18,051 nucleotides of DNA, taken from contig JAUVLL010000016.1 of NCBI GenBank assembly GCA_030600745.1, positions 1-18,051 on the forward strand, in the 5' to 3' direction. Source of the stretch: Spirochaetaceae bacterium (GTDB taxonomy: Bacteria; Spirochaetota; Spirochaetia; B11-G9). The notes below the pieces were generated by a model. That model searched no databases and was not told the origin of the DNA. It saw only the letters and a program-made list of their open reading frames with translations. Below are positions 1 through 6,396 of this stretch, piece after piece (within the stretch, counting starts at the first letter, position 1; every line of letters starts with the position of its first letter). A program made the position numbers and the translations under genes.

Positions 1-150
1 TGAATCAGGGATTTGGACCTGTTTAAGCATCTTGTATGCAATATCTGTAATTTGTTTTCTACCGGTGTTATCCAAAGAACGGTCATGGTCACTCATCTTT
101 GCAGTTCTGAATGCTGCATTCCCGTGGCGAAGTAACAGTAATTTTTTCAT
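1..150 (-). CDS. SixA-type phosphohistidine phosphatase (histidine phosphatase superfamily), partial
   Basis: The reading frame starts at an ATG whose first base is 150 and runs off the left edge of the window, so only the first 50 residues are seen. They begin MKKLLLLRHGNA. The RHG motif at residues 8-10 is the catalytic signature of the histidine phosphatase superfamily, whose His becomes phosphorylated. The following SDHDRSLDNTGRKQ resembles the SixA group, which has a short D-x-x-R-x-L-x-x-x-G-R segment after the RHG. SixA enzymes remove phosphate from phosphohistidine, for example on HPt domains. An AAGG lies about 6 bases before the ATG. It is transcribed divergently from the carbamate kinase operon. 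The family call is good; the substrate is inferred. Confidence 0.75.
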   Translation of the reverse strand, partial: MKKLLLLRHGNAAFRTAKMSDHDRSLDNTGRKQITDIAYKMLKQVQIPDS

Positions 151-183
151 AAAAATACCTTATCATGTGGAATTTTAGTTTTT

Positions 184-212
184 TTGCAATAATTGGGTTA
201 AATATGTATATA
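184..212 (+). promoter_or_regulatory. Candidate sigma70-type promoter for the carbamate kinase operon (distal)
   Basis: TTGCAA at 184-189 is separated by exactly 17 bases from TATATA at 207-212, in a strongly AT-rich stretch. It faces the carbamate kinase gene and would give a leader of about 110 bases. This is a consensus match by eye only; AT-rich DNA gives such matches by chance. Confidence 0.4.
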
Positions 213-250
213 AATAATAAAAATCAACTTAAATATTAATATATTCCCTC

Positions 251-279
251 TTGATCAATCTATTCGTAGACCGTAAAAT
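251..279 (+). promoter_or_regulatory. Candidate sigma70-type promoter for the carbamate kinase operon (proximal)
   Basis: TTGATC at 251-256 and TAAAAT at 274-279 are 17 bases apart. The -10 matches consensus at five of six positions and the -35 at four of six. Transcription would start near 286, about 45 bases before the ATG. I rate this the better of the two candidates in this gap. Confidence 0.45.
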
Positions 280-330
280 ACTCTTTTCCAGTTAGTAAAT
301 CAAAACAATCATAATAAAGAGGAGATTGAA

Positions 331-1284
331 ATGTCAAGAGAACTTGTTGTTATTGCCCTTGGTGGTAATGCTATTAAACAGGCTAGTGAGATTGGAACCA
401 CAGAAGAACAAATGAAAAATGTTGATACTGCTGCAGAGCAGATTGCTAAAATTTCTATGGCCGGTTATAAAATCCTTATTACCCACGGAAATGGGCCGCA
501 GGCCGGGGCACTGTTAATTCAACAGGAAGAAGGAAGTTCCCTTGTGCCGCCACAGACACTTACAGTTGTTGGTGCAATGACTCAGGGCCAGGTTGGGTGG
601 ATGTTTCAAAACCGGCTTGCATACCATCTTAAGAAAATGGGTAAAGATGCTCCTATATGTAGTGTTATAACTCAAGTGGAGGTTTCCAGTGATGATCCTG
701 ATTTCCAGGATCCTACCAAACCGGTTGGACCTTTTTATACTGAAGCAGATGCAAAAAATCATGCTGCAGAGAAGGGATGGATTGTTAAGGAAGTAAAGCC
801 CGGTGTTGAAAAGAGCTGGCGAAGGGTTGTTCCATCTCCGGAACCATTGAGCATTGTTGAGGAAAGAGCTATAAATTCGCTTCTTGTGGAGAGAGTTATT
901 GTTATTGCAGCCGGTGGTGGTGGTATTCCGGTAGAAAAAGGAAAAGATGGAAGTTGGGTTGGTGTTGATGCAGTAATAGATAAGGACCGGGCCGGGTTTA
1001 AATTGTCTCAAGCTGTTAAAGCAGATAAGTTTATGATTCTCACAGATGTGGAAAATGTTTATGTTGATTTTAATAAGCCGAATCAGAAAGCTCTTCAGGA
1101 AATAACTCTTAATGAAGCGCAGAGCTATCTTGATGATGGTCAGTTCTTTAAAGGTTCTATGGGACCAAAAGTTGAAGCATGTATGCGTTTTGTTAAATGG
1201 AGTGGTAGGGAAGCAATAATAACTTCTCTGGATAAAGCTCTGGATGCACTTCAGGGGAAAACAGGGACTCGCATAAAAAAGTAA
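331..1284 (+). CDS. arcC: Carbamate kinase
   Basis: Carbamate kinase (amino acid kinase fold) transfers phosphate between carbamoyl phosphate and ADP; in catabolism it makes ATP, with carbamate breaking down to ammonia and CO2. At 317 residues it has the usual family length. Visible motifs: ALGGNAI near residues 9-15, THGNGPQ at 51-57, VGAMTQGQ at 80-87, RRVVPSPEP at 164-172, AAGGGGIPV at 193-201, GVDAVIDKD at 211-219 and GSMGPKV at 275-281, all typical of this enzyme. AAGAGGAG lies about 7 bases before the ATG. It is the first gene of a plus-strand operon with an aminotransferase and a ModE-like regulator. No arginine deiminase or carbamoyltransferase gene is adjacent, so the source of carbamoyl phosphate (arginine/citrulline, purine/allantoin or creatinine breakdown) cannot be read from this window. 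Confidence 0.95.
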   Translation: MSRELVVIALGGNAIKQASEIGTTEEQMKNVDTAAEQIAKISMAGYKILITHGNGPQAGALLIQQEEGSSLVPPQTLTVVGAMTQGQVGWMFQNRLAYHLKKMGKDAPICSVITQVEVSSDDPDFQDPTKPVGPFYTEADAKNHAAEKGWIVKEVKPGVEKSWRRVVPSPEPLSIVEERAINSLLVERVIVIAAGGGGIPVEKGKDGSWVGVDAVIDKDRAGFKLSQAVKADKFMILTDVENVYVDFNKPNQKALQEITLNEAQSYLDDGQFFKGSMGPKVEACMRFVKWSGREAIITSLDKALDALQGKTGTRIKK

Positions 1285-1330
1285 AATACTATACAGTAAG
1301 CTTGAAAGTTCGTATATAAGAGGTAAAAGA

Positions 1331-2617
1331 ATGAATAGTTTAGCTGAGGAATTAAATTCTATCCTTAGAGGAAGCATTGTAGATGACCTTTTATCAGATT
1401 TTGGTAGACGTTTTTATTTCCCAAAGGGTATTGTGGCTCAGTCTGCTGAAGCAAAAGAGAAAGCAACAAAATTTAATGCTACAGTAGGAATGGCAACCTC
1501 TAAAGGTAAACCGATGTTCCTAAACAGTGTTCGGGATCAAATTTCTGAGTTGTCTGAATCTGATGTTTTCCCTTACGCTCCGACTCCGGGAGTTCTGGAT
1601 CTCCGAAATAAATGGCGTAAAGAGATGGATGAAAAAAATCCATCTCTTATAGGAAAAGAAACTTCTCTTCCTCTGGTTACAACCGGTTTAACCCATGGAC
1701 TATCTGTATTAGGTGATATGTTCCTTGATAAAGGCGATACTGTTGTTATTCCGGATATGTTTTGGGGGAATTACAGCCTCATATTTGAGGGTAGAAACCA
1801 GGCGAACATTGTTACTTTTCCTTTCTTTACAGATAAGGGTGGAATGAATATTTCCGGATTTGAAAAGACTCTAGCCGATGTACCGGGGAATAAAGTGGCA
1901 TTTGTCCTTAACTTTCCTAATAATCCAACAGGGTATACACCCACAGTTAAAGATGGGGAAAAAATTATTGAACGCTTACTTAAGTTGGCAACGGGGGGCA
2001 AAAAAATTCTTGCAATAATGGATGATGCTTATTTTGGTTTATTCTATGAAGATGAATCCCTGAAAGAATCCCTGTTTGGCAGAATCGCCGATCTACATGA
2101 AAATATTCTTGCTGTTAAAGTAGATGGTGTTACAAAGGAAAATTTTGCCTGGGGTTTCAGAGTTGGTTTTCTTACATATGCTTCAAAGAATCTTGGTTCG
2201 GAGGCCCTTGGTGCTCTTACAACCAAGACTTCCGGATCAATTAGAGCTTCAATTTCCAATTCGAATAAAATGGCTCAGAGTCTGGTTCTAAAATCTTTCA
2301 CATCAGCCAGCTATCAAAGCGAAAAGGATGCGAGGTTTAAAATTCTTAAAGAGCGTTATCTTAAAGTACGGGATCTGGTTAAGTCTTTTGATTCTGACTC
2401 GCCTCTTAAGGCTCTGCCATTTAATTCAGGGTATTTTATGACTTTTCTTTATGAAGGTGATTCTGAAAAACTCAGGGTCCATTTATTGAACAAGTATGCT
2501 ATTGGAACCATATCTATACAGGGGAAATATTTGCGTATTGCCTATTCAAGTGTAGAACTTGAAAACCTGGAGGAGCTTTATTCACTGATAGATAAAGCCG
2601 CAAAAGAGATTCTTTAA
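1331..2617 (+). CDS. PLP-dependent class I/II aminotransferase
   Basis: A 428-residue fold-type I aminotransferase, which moves an amino group between an amino acid and a 2-oxo acid. Pyridoxal phosphate signatures are all present: TPGVLDLRNK near 85-94, FPNNPTG at 195-201 (the N-x-P-T-G site), DDAYFG at 231-236 (Asp and Tyr contacting the cofactor), and VTKENFAWGFRVG at 267-279. In the last, Lys269 is the likely Schiff-base lysine and Arg277 falls in the conserved G-x-R-x-G. AGAGG lies 8 bases before the ATG. It follows carbamate kinase by 46 bases and precedes the regulator gene by 9, so it is probably cotranscribed with both. The substrate cannot be told from sequence; the pairing with carbamate kinase suggests amino acid or nitrogen-compound catabolism. 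Confidence 0.85.
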   Translation: MNSLAEELNSILRGSIVDDLLSDFGRRFYFPKGIVAQSAEAKEKATKFNATVGMATSKGKPMFLNSVRDQISELSESDVFPYAPTPGVLDLRNKWRKEMDEKNPSLIGKETSLPLVTTGLTHGLSVLGDMFLDKGDTVVIPDMFWGNYSLIFEGRNQANIVTFPFFTDKGGMNISGFEKTLADVPGNKVAFVLNFPNNPTGYTPTVKDGEKIIERLLKLATGGKKILAIMDDAYFGLFYEDESLKESLFGRIADLHENILAVKVDGVTKENFAWGFRVGFLTYASKNLGSEALGALTTKTSGSIRASISNSNKMAQSLVLKSFTSASYQSEKDARFKILKERYLKVRDLVKSFDSDSPLKALPFNSGYFMTFLYEGDSEKLRVHLLNKYAIGTISIQGKYLRIAYSSVELENLEELYSLIDKAAKEIL

Positions 2618-2626
2618 TCAATTTAA

Positions 2627-2977
2627 ATGGACGTAAAGATAAAGATATACTTTACAGATAGAGATGATAAGCAGTTTATGGGCATTGGTGTCTATTGGCT
2701 GCTTACTGGAATAAAGAAATATGGGTCAATTCGGAAGGCTGCAGATGAAATGCAGCTTTCTTATGTTAAAGCTTTAGCAATGCTTAATAATCTGGAAAAA
2801 GCGTTAAAAAAAAAGATATTAAATAGGAAAAGGGGCGGTGACAGCAGGGAAGGGGCTACCCTGACAGCAACAGGAGAAAAAATAATTAATTTGTATAATA
2901 GGTATCAGGATAAGGTTAAGTCTTTTGCAGATTATGAATTTACAGCTTTAAAAAAGGAGTTTGAGTTACTCGATTAA
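2627..2977 (+). CDS. ModE N-terminal-type winged-helix transcriptional regulator
   Basis: A 116-residue protein made of little more than a ModE/LysR-like winged helix. Residues 22-60 (YWLLTGIKKYGSIRKAADEM and what follows) have the G-S-I-x-x-A-A-x-x-x-x-x-S-Y helix-turn-helix pattern of ModE, followed by a basic wing with GGDSREGATLT near 73-83. The molybdate-binding MOP domains of full ModE are absent, as in many stand-alone members. The ATG is 9 bases after the aminotransferase stop and has no clear Shine-Dalgarno sequence, which suggests translational coupling. It may regulate this operon or a molybdoenzyme locus; neither ligand nor target can be seen. Its last 12 bases overlap the end of the convergent cheY remnant. 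Confidence 0.75.
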   Translation: MDVKIKIYFTDRDDKQFMGIGVYWLLTGIKKYGSIRKAADEMQLSYVKALAMLNNLEKALKKKILNRKRGGDSREGATLTATGEKIINLYNRYQDKVKSFADYEFTALKKEFELLD

Positions 2978-3179
2978 CTTTAATTTCTTAAGCTCAATCA
3001 TCAGACTTTTCTTATTGTAGGGTTTTGAAAGATATCCATCACATTGATTTTTAAAGGCTTCCATAACATTTCCTGCATCCCCAAGAGCACTTACCATTAT
3101 TATTTTACACCCCTTTCTCCCCAGAAGTCTGTGTCCCTTTCCTGCTAATTGCATCATCTTCAACTATAAGAACTTTCAC
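2966..3179 (-). pseudogene. Degenerate CheY-like response regulator (internal deletion plus frame change)
   Basis: A strong AAAGGAG lies 5-6 bases before a GTG at 3179. The first frame reads VKVLIVEDDAISRK, a typical receiver start with the acidic Asp pair, but reaches TAA at 3107-3105 after 24 codons. A second frame resumes as GCKIIMVSALGDAGNVMEAF and ends with DGYLSKPYNKKSLMIELKKL before the stop at 2966. These are the beta4 strand with its Ser and the Lys-Pro motif of the same kind of receiver. Roughly 55-60 residues are missing between, including beta3 with the phosphoacceptor Asp. The gene is therefore a remnant of a response regulator that once closed the chemosensory operon, 11 bases after the CheX-like gene. 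The 65-residue open frame from 3163 is its C-terminal half and probably not a functional protein. Confidence 0.8.
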
Positions 3180-3190
3180 TCTACTCTCCT

Positions 3191-3640
3191 TTAGGAATTA
3201 ATTAATACATTCATTCGAAATATAAAACCCTCTGCATCAAAATATATTTCCTGACTGTCTTCTATGTTTTCAATATCTTCTTCGTCATAATTAACTGCCG
3301 GGAATGAGATATTATATTTAACATTCCGTCCCAGGAAATTTGTCATAAAGTTTCCTGCGATAACATTTAAAATTTCCAAAAGGCAATCATCAATTTGTGT
3401 TGCATGCATCTCCTCCCAGGCAGTAGAATGAATAGTTTCTACAATAGTCTTTCTAAGTTCAAGGGGTAGATATGCTATTATATATCCATCTAGGGGTGAT
3501 ATGATGTCAATAAATAAAATTTGTGTAAATGTAAAATTTTCAGGTTTTTCATCAATATGAAGAGTGTCAATAAAAATCATTTCTGAAAACACAAATTCAA
3601 TCGTTTTTATTATTGCCTCTCTAATCTTTTCCTGTATCAT
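3191..3640 (-). CDS. cheX: CheX-like CheY-P phosphatase (CheC/CheX/FliY family)
   Basis: A 149-residue single-domain protein similar in length and pattern to CheX. The family's catalytic signature (D/S-x3-E-x2-N followed by a distant Pro) is seen as DCLLEILN, with Asp85, Glu89 and Asn92, followed by GNFMTNFLG and Pro114. CheX dephosphorylates phospho-CheY to end the signal. The immediately upstream gene encodes an intact CheY, the probable substrate. The start is supported by AAGGAG inside the last codons of cheY, and the two genes are 4 bases apart. CheC is the main alternative, but it normally has two copies of the E-x2-N motif and is longer; only one copy is seen here. Confidence 0.75.
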   Translation of the reverse strand: MIQEKIREAIIKTIEFVFSEMIFIDTLHIDEKPENFTFTQILFIDIISPLDGYIIAYLPLELRKTIVETIHSTAWEEMHATQIDDCLLEILNVIAGNFMTNFLGRNVKYNISFPAVNYDEEDIENIEDSQEIYFDAEGFIFRMNVLINS

Positions 3641-3644
3641 CTAC

Positions 3645-4016
3645 CTACTCCTTTTCCATAAAATCAAGAACTTTTGCGGGACTTAAGGGTTTACCGATTA
3701 CAGCCATAACTCCTTCTCTTTTTAATCTTTCTTCCAGAACTGTATTGTCAAGGCTTGAGATGACCACTACAGGAATATCTTTTGTATCATTATGGGATTT
3801 GAGTTTTCTGATAAAAGTTTTACCATCCATTTTGGGCATTTTTAGATCTGTAATTATTAGATCAACTTTTTCTGTATCGAGTACGGTTAGCCCATGTAAT
3901 CCATCTTCTGCTTCCAGATATTCAATATCGAAAAAACCTGCCATTTCTATGCAGCGTTTTATTATCATTCTTGAAGTTATGGAATCATCAGCGATTAGTA
4001 TTCTTTTATATTTCAT
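3645..4016 (-). CDS. cheY: CheY-like single-domain response regulator
   Basis: A 123-residue receiver domain with all expected residues: Asp10 and Asp11 (Mg2+ site, LIADDS), phosphoacceptor Asp57 (IITDLKMP), Ser87 or Ser88 in VVVISSL, and Lys109 in IGKPL. It lacks any output domain, so it presumably carries the signal from CheA by protein contact. AAGGAGAGGGG lies directly before the ATG, 12 bases after cheD. The arrangement cheD-cheY-cheX puts the signal carrier beside its likely phosphatase. Whether it acts on a flagellar motor or on another target cannot be told. Confidence 0.9.
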   Translation of the reverse strand: MKYKRILIADDSITSRMIIKRCIEMAGFFDIEYLEAEDGLHGLTVLDTEKVDLIITDLKMPKMDGKTFIRKLKSHNDTKDIPVVVISSLDNTVLEERLKREGVMAVIGKPLSPAKVLDFMEKE

Positions 4017-4028
4017 AGTCCCCTCTCC

Positions 4029-4505
4029 TTATAATTCCCATTTATTTTTTACATTTGACAGAAGAACTCTTCCTGTATCAGTATTTATTGATACTGTTCT
4101 GCTTATATTCCCGCCAATATCCTCTTTCATAACTCCAAGCTTCTGTTTCCAAAGGAAGCGCTTAACTGCAATTGCATTTCGTTTGCCTATATCAAAAGTT
4201 TTATTTTCATCCATAATACTGGAACCGCCGGCAATTTTTATTACAGTTGTTTTTCGATCTCCTCCCAGCTTTTTAAATTCTGTTAAAAGAAGTGGTAACC
4301 CTGTGTTTACAAAGTAACCTGGAAGAGATTGTGCCTTTTCGGGATTTACCGCACTGTTCGGTAATGCAATATGGATCATTCCTGCAATTTTTTCTTTTTT
4401 ATCGTACATTATTACCGCTATACAGGAACCCAAAGCGTAGGTTTTTATCTCATCGCCAGGTTTTGATGTTGCTTTTATGTGTCCTATGCCAATATCATAT
4501 CTCAT
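4029..4505 (-). CDS. cheD: Chemoreceptor glutamine deamidase CheD
   Basis: CheD deamidates selected glutamines on chemoreceptors to glutamate, creating methylation sites, and can bind CheC/CheX-type phosphatases. The 158-residue length is standard. The catalytic Cys is in ALGSCIAV (residues about 25-32) and the catalytic His in AGMIHIALP (about 41-49), followed by the conserved VKIAGGSSIM-like stretch (here IKIAGGSSIM) and an IGKRNA motif. The ATG shares one base with the cheB TAA stop (TAATG), so it was probably translated by coupling to cheB. If cheB translation now stops early at 4796, cheD expression may be reduced. Confidence 0.93.
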   Translation of the reverse strand: MRYDIGIGHIKATSKPGDEIKTYALGSCIAVIMYDKKEKIAGMIHIALPNSAVNPEKAQSLPGYFVNTGLPLLLTEFKKLGGDRKTTVIKIAGGSSIMDENKTFDIGKRNAIAVKRFLWKQKLGVMKEDIGGNISRTVSINTDTGRVLLSNVKNKWEL

Positions 4506-5557
4506 TATTTCATACCCTCAATAATAGCTATCAGGCGATCAGTGATGTTCTGTAGTGGTACAAGCTCCTCTGCCCCTCCGCATTTCCATGCTTCCATGGG
4601 CATTCCAAAAACTATGGAGGTCTTTTCATCCTGGGCAATTGTTTTTGCACCTGCATTTCGCATATTCTTTAATTCAAATGCTCCGTCTTTTCCCATTCCT
4701 GTTAGAATAACACCAACAGCATTTGGACCGACATGTTTTGCAACAGAGTCAAACAGAACACCGACAGAAGGTTTATGTCCGTTAACTTTTTCTCCTTAAA
4801 AACATTTTACTCTGTATTGACCTCCTGTTCGAACTACTTTTAAATGAGATTCTCCCCCCGGAGCAACCAGCACTGTACCTCGTAGAATTCTATCTCCTGT
4901 TTTAGCTTCTTTTACAGAAACTTTGGAAACTTTATCCAGTTTTTCTGCAAACATTTTAGTAAAGCCGGCAGGCATATGCTGTACAATAACTGTTCCCGGC
5001 ATGTTAGCAGGGAACTGTTCTACAATTTTCCTTAAGGCTACAGTTCCCCCTGTAGATGCTCCGATTACCAGTATTTTATCGGTGCCTCCATGGAGGATTT
5101 TTTGATGAGATTCCTTATTAATTCCTATGTAATTATTATTTTTCCATCCTGATACATCAGTTTTTGAAGCAACCTTTAATTTGATAATAAGTTCATCAAT
5201 CATGTCGTTTAGTTTATTTCCGAAACTGGATGATGGTTTAAGTACATAATCTATAGCACCGCTTTCCAGAGCCTCAATTGTTATAGATGCCTTTGGGCCG
5301 GTCATGGCTGATACCATTATTACCGGAATCGGATACTGAGGCATAAGTCTTTTTAAAAATTCAACACCATCCATTTTGGGCATCTCAACATCGAGAGTAA
5401 TAACATCCGGGTTTTTATTAACAATCTCATTCCTGGCAATATAGACATCTGCAGCAGTCCCGATCACTTCTATTTCAGGATCTTTTGATAGTCCTTTTGA
5501 CAGGATACTTCGAACCAGAGCAGAGTCATCAACTATAAGTACTTTTATTTTATTCAT
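4505..5557 (-). pseudogene. cheB: Chemotaxis methylesterase/deamidase CheB, interrupted by an in-frame TAA
   Basis: CheB removes methyl groups from chemoreceptor glutamates when its receiver domain is phosphorylated by CheA. The receiver covers about residues 1-125, with Asp10/Asp11 (VDDSALVRS) and phosphoacceptor Asp56 (TLDVEMPKMDG). The methylesterase domain starts near 160, with Ser168 in IGASTGGT and His194 in VQHMPAGF. A TAA at 4798-4796 ends the frame after 253 residues. Translation in the same frame continues as GEKVNGHKPSVGVLFDSV and TGMGKDGA (catalytic Asp291 by this numbering) to a TAA at 4505-4507. Without the stop the protein would be 350 residues, normal for CheB. A single substitution or a sequence error explains it; no frameshift is needed. 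The ATG overlaps the cheR stop (ATGA). The truncated product could keep the receiver but should lack esterase activity. Confidence 0.88.
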
Positions 5558-6393
5558 CCTATTTTCCTGTAGACTGCCGGTATTATATATTTAAATTGAG
5601 ATGAATTTCTTCCAATAGTTTCACTGTGACCTATAAATAGAATACCATTATCAGCTAAATTCCTATGATATTTTGAAATAAGAGTTTCTCTTGTTTCTTT
5701 ATCAAAATATATCATTACATTTCTACAAAAAATAATATGGAATTTGTTTTTGAAAGGGAACGTATCTCTCATCAGGTTCAATCGCTTAAACAGAATAAGA
5801 TTTCTAAGAGATGTTTTTACACTGTATTTACCATCTCCAATTTTATTAAAGTATTTATCAAGATATTTTGCAGGCATTGATTTTAATTTATCCTCTGAAT
5901 ATATGCCGCTTTTTGCAATACTTAATGCAGTGGTAGATATGTCAGTTGCAAGAATAACCGGTTTAGTCCCTATGAGTTTATTACCAAAATATTCTTTAAG
6001 GAGAATTGCCAAAGTGTAAGGTTCTTCTCCGGCAGCACATCCTGCACACCACATTCTGAGTTCAGATGGACCTTTCAATATATTTAATCTTTCAATTTCC
6101 GGAAATGTATTTATTGTAAGATATTTAAAGTGTTCATTTTCTCTGAAAAAATATGAATGATTGGTTGAAAGATGATCTGCCAGCTCTATTTGGAGCATGC
6201 CTGATTTATCCGCCTGTATAGCATTGTAATAATTAGTAAAGGTGTTATACCCTTTTGTTCTAATGATTTTGTTTAATCTGCCTCTTACAAGGGTTTGCTT
6301 TTTGTCTGTCAAATTTATTCCAAAATTTTTATAAAGCAATGTGGAAATTTGTTTAAACTCTTTCTCTGTAATAAGTACCATATCTGTGTTCAA
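5554..6393 (-). CDS. cheR: Chemoreceptor glutamate methyltransferase CheR
   Basis: CheR methylates chemoreceptor glutamates using S-adenosylmethionine, the opposite of CheB. The 279-residue protein has an N-terminal helical domain (about 8-95, including NLTDKKQTLVRGRL and STNHSYFFREN) and a Rossmann methyltransferase domain with WCAGCAAGEEPYTLAI (about 114-129), LATDIS, and FCRNVMIYFD (about 231-240). Its start looks like TTG at 6393: GGAG lies 6-7 bases upstream, whereas the next ATG (6381) has no such site. The gene follows cheA by 3 bases and overlaps cheB by 4. It looks intact, so if cheB is really broken, methylation would lack its counterpart unless another cheB exists. Confidence 0.93.
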   Translation of the reverse strand: MNTDMVLITEKEFKQISTLLYKNFGINLTDKKQTLVRGRLNKIIRTKGYNTFTNYYNAIQADKSGMLQIELADHLSTNHSYFFRENEHFKYLTINTFPEIERLNILKGPSELRMWCAGCAAGEEPYTLAILLKEYFGNKLIGTKPVILATDISTTALSIAKSGIYSEDKLKSMPAKYLDKYFNKIGDGKYSVKTSLRNLILFKRLNLMRDTFPFKNKFHIIFCRNVMIYFDKETRETLISKYHRNLADNGILFIGHSETIGRNSSQFKYIIPAVYRKIG

Positions 6394-6396
6394 TCT

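Noticed and set aside
514..1377. 287-codon open frame on the minus strand opposite carbamate kinase
   Set aside because: It lies antisense to a gene with full family motifs, has low-complexity composition rich in Ser, Phe, Ile and Asn, and shows no domain pattern. It is a shadow frame.
3745..4317. 190-codon plus-strand frame across cheY and cheD
   Set aside because: It is antisense to two well-supported chemotaxis genes, is Ser/Ile/Phe-rich and has no recognisable motif.
4505..4696. Separate 63-residue gene from ATG 4696
   Set aside because: It is in the same frame as cheB and encodes its C-terminal end; the upstream codons 4697-4795 also match CheB. It is the distal part of the interrupted gene, not an independent one.
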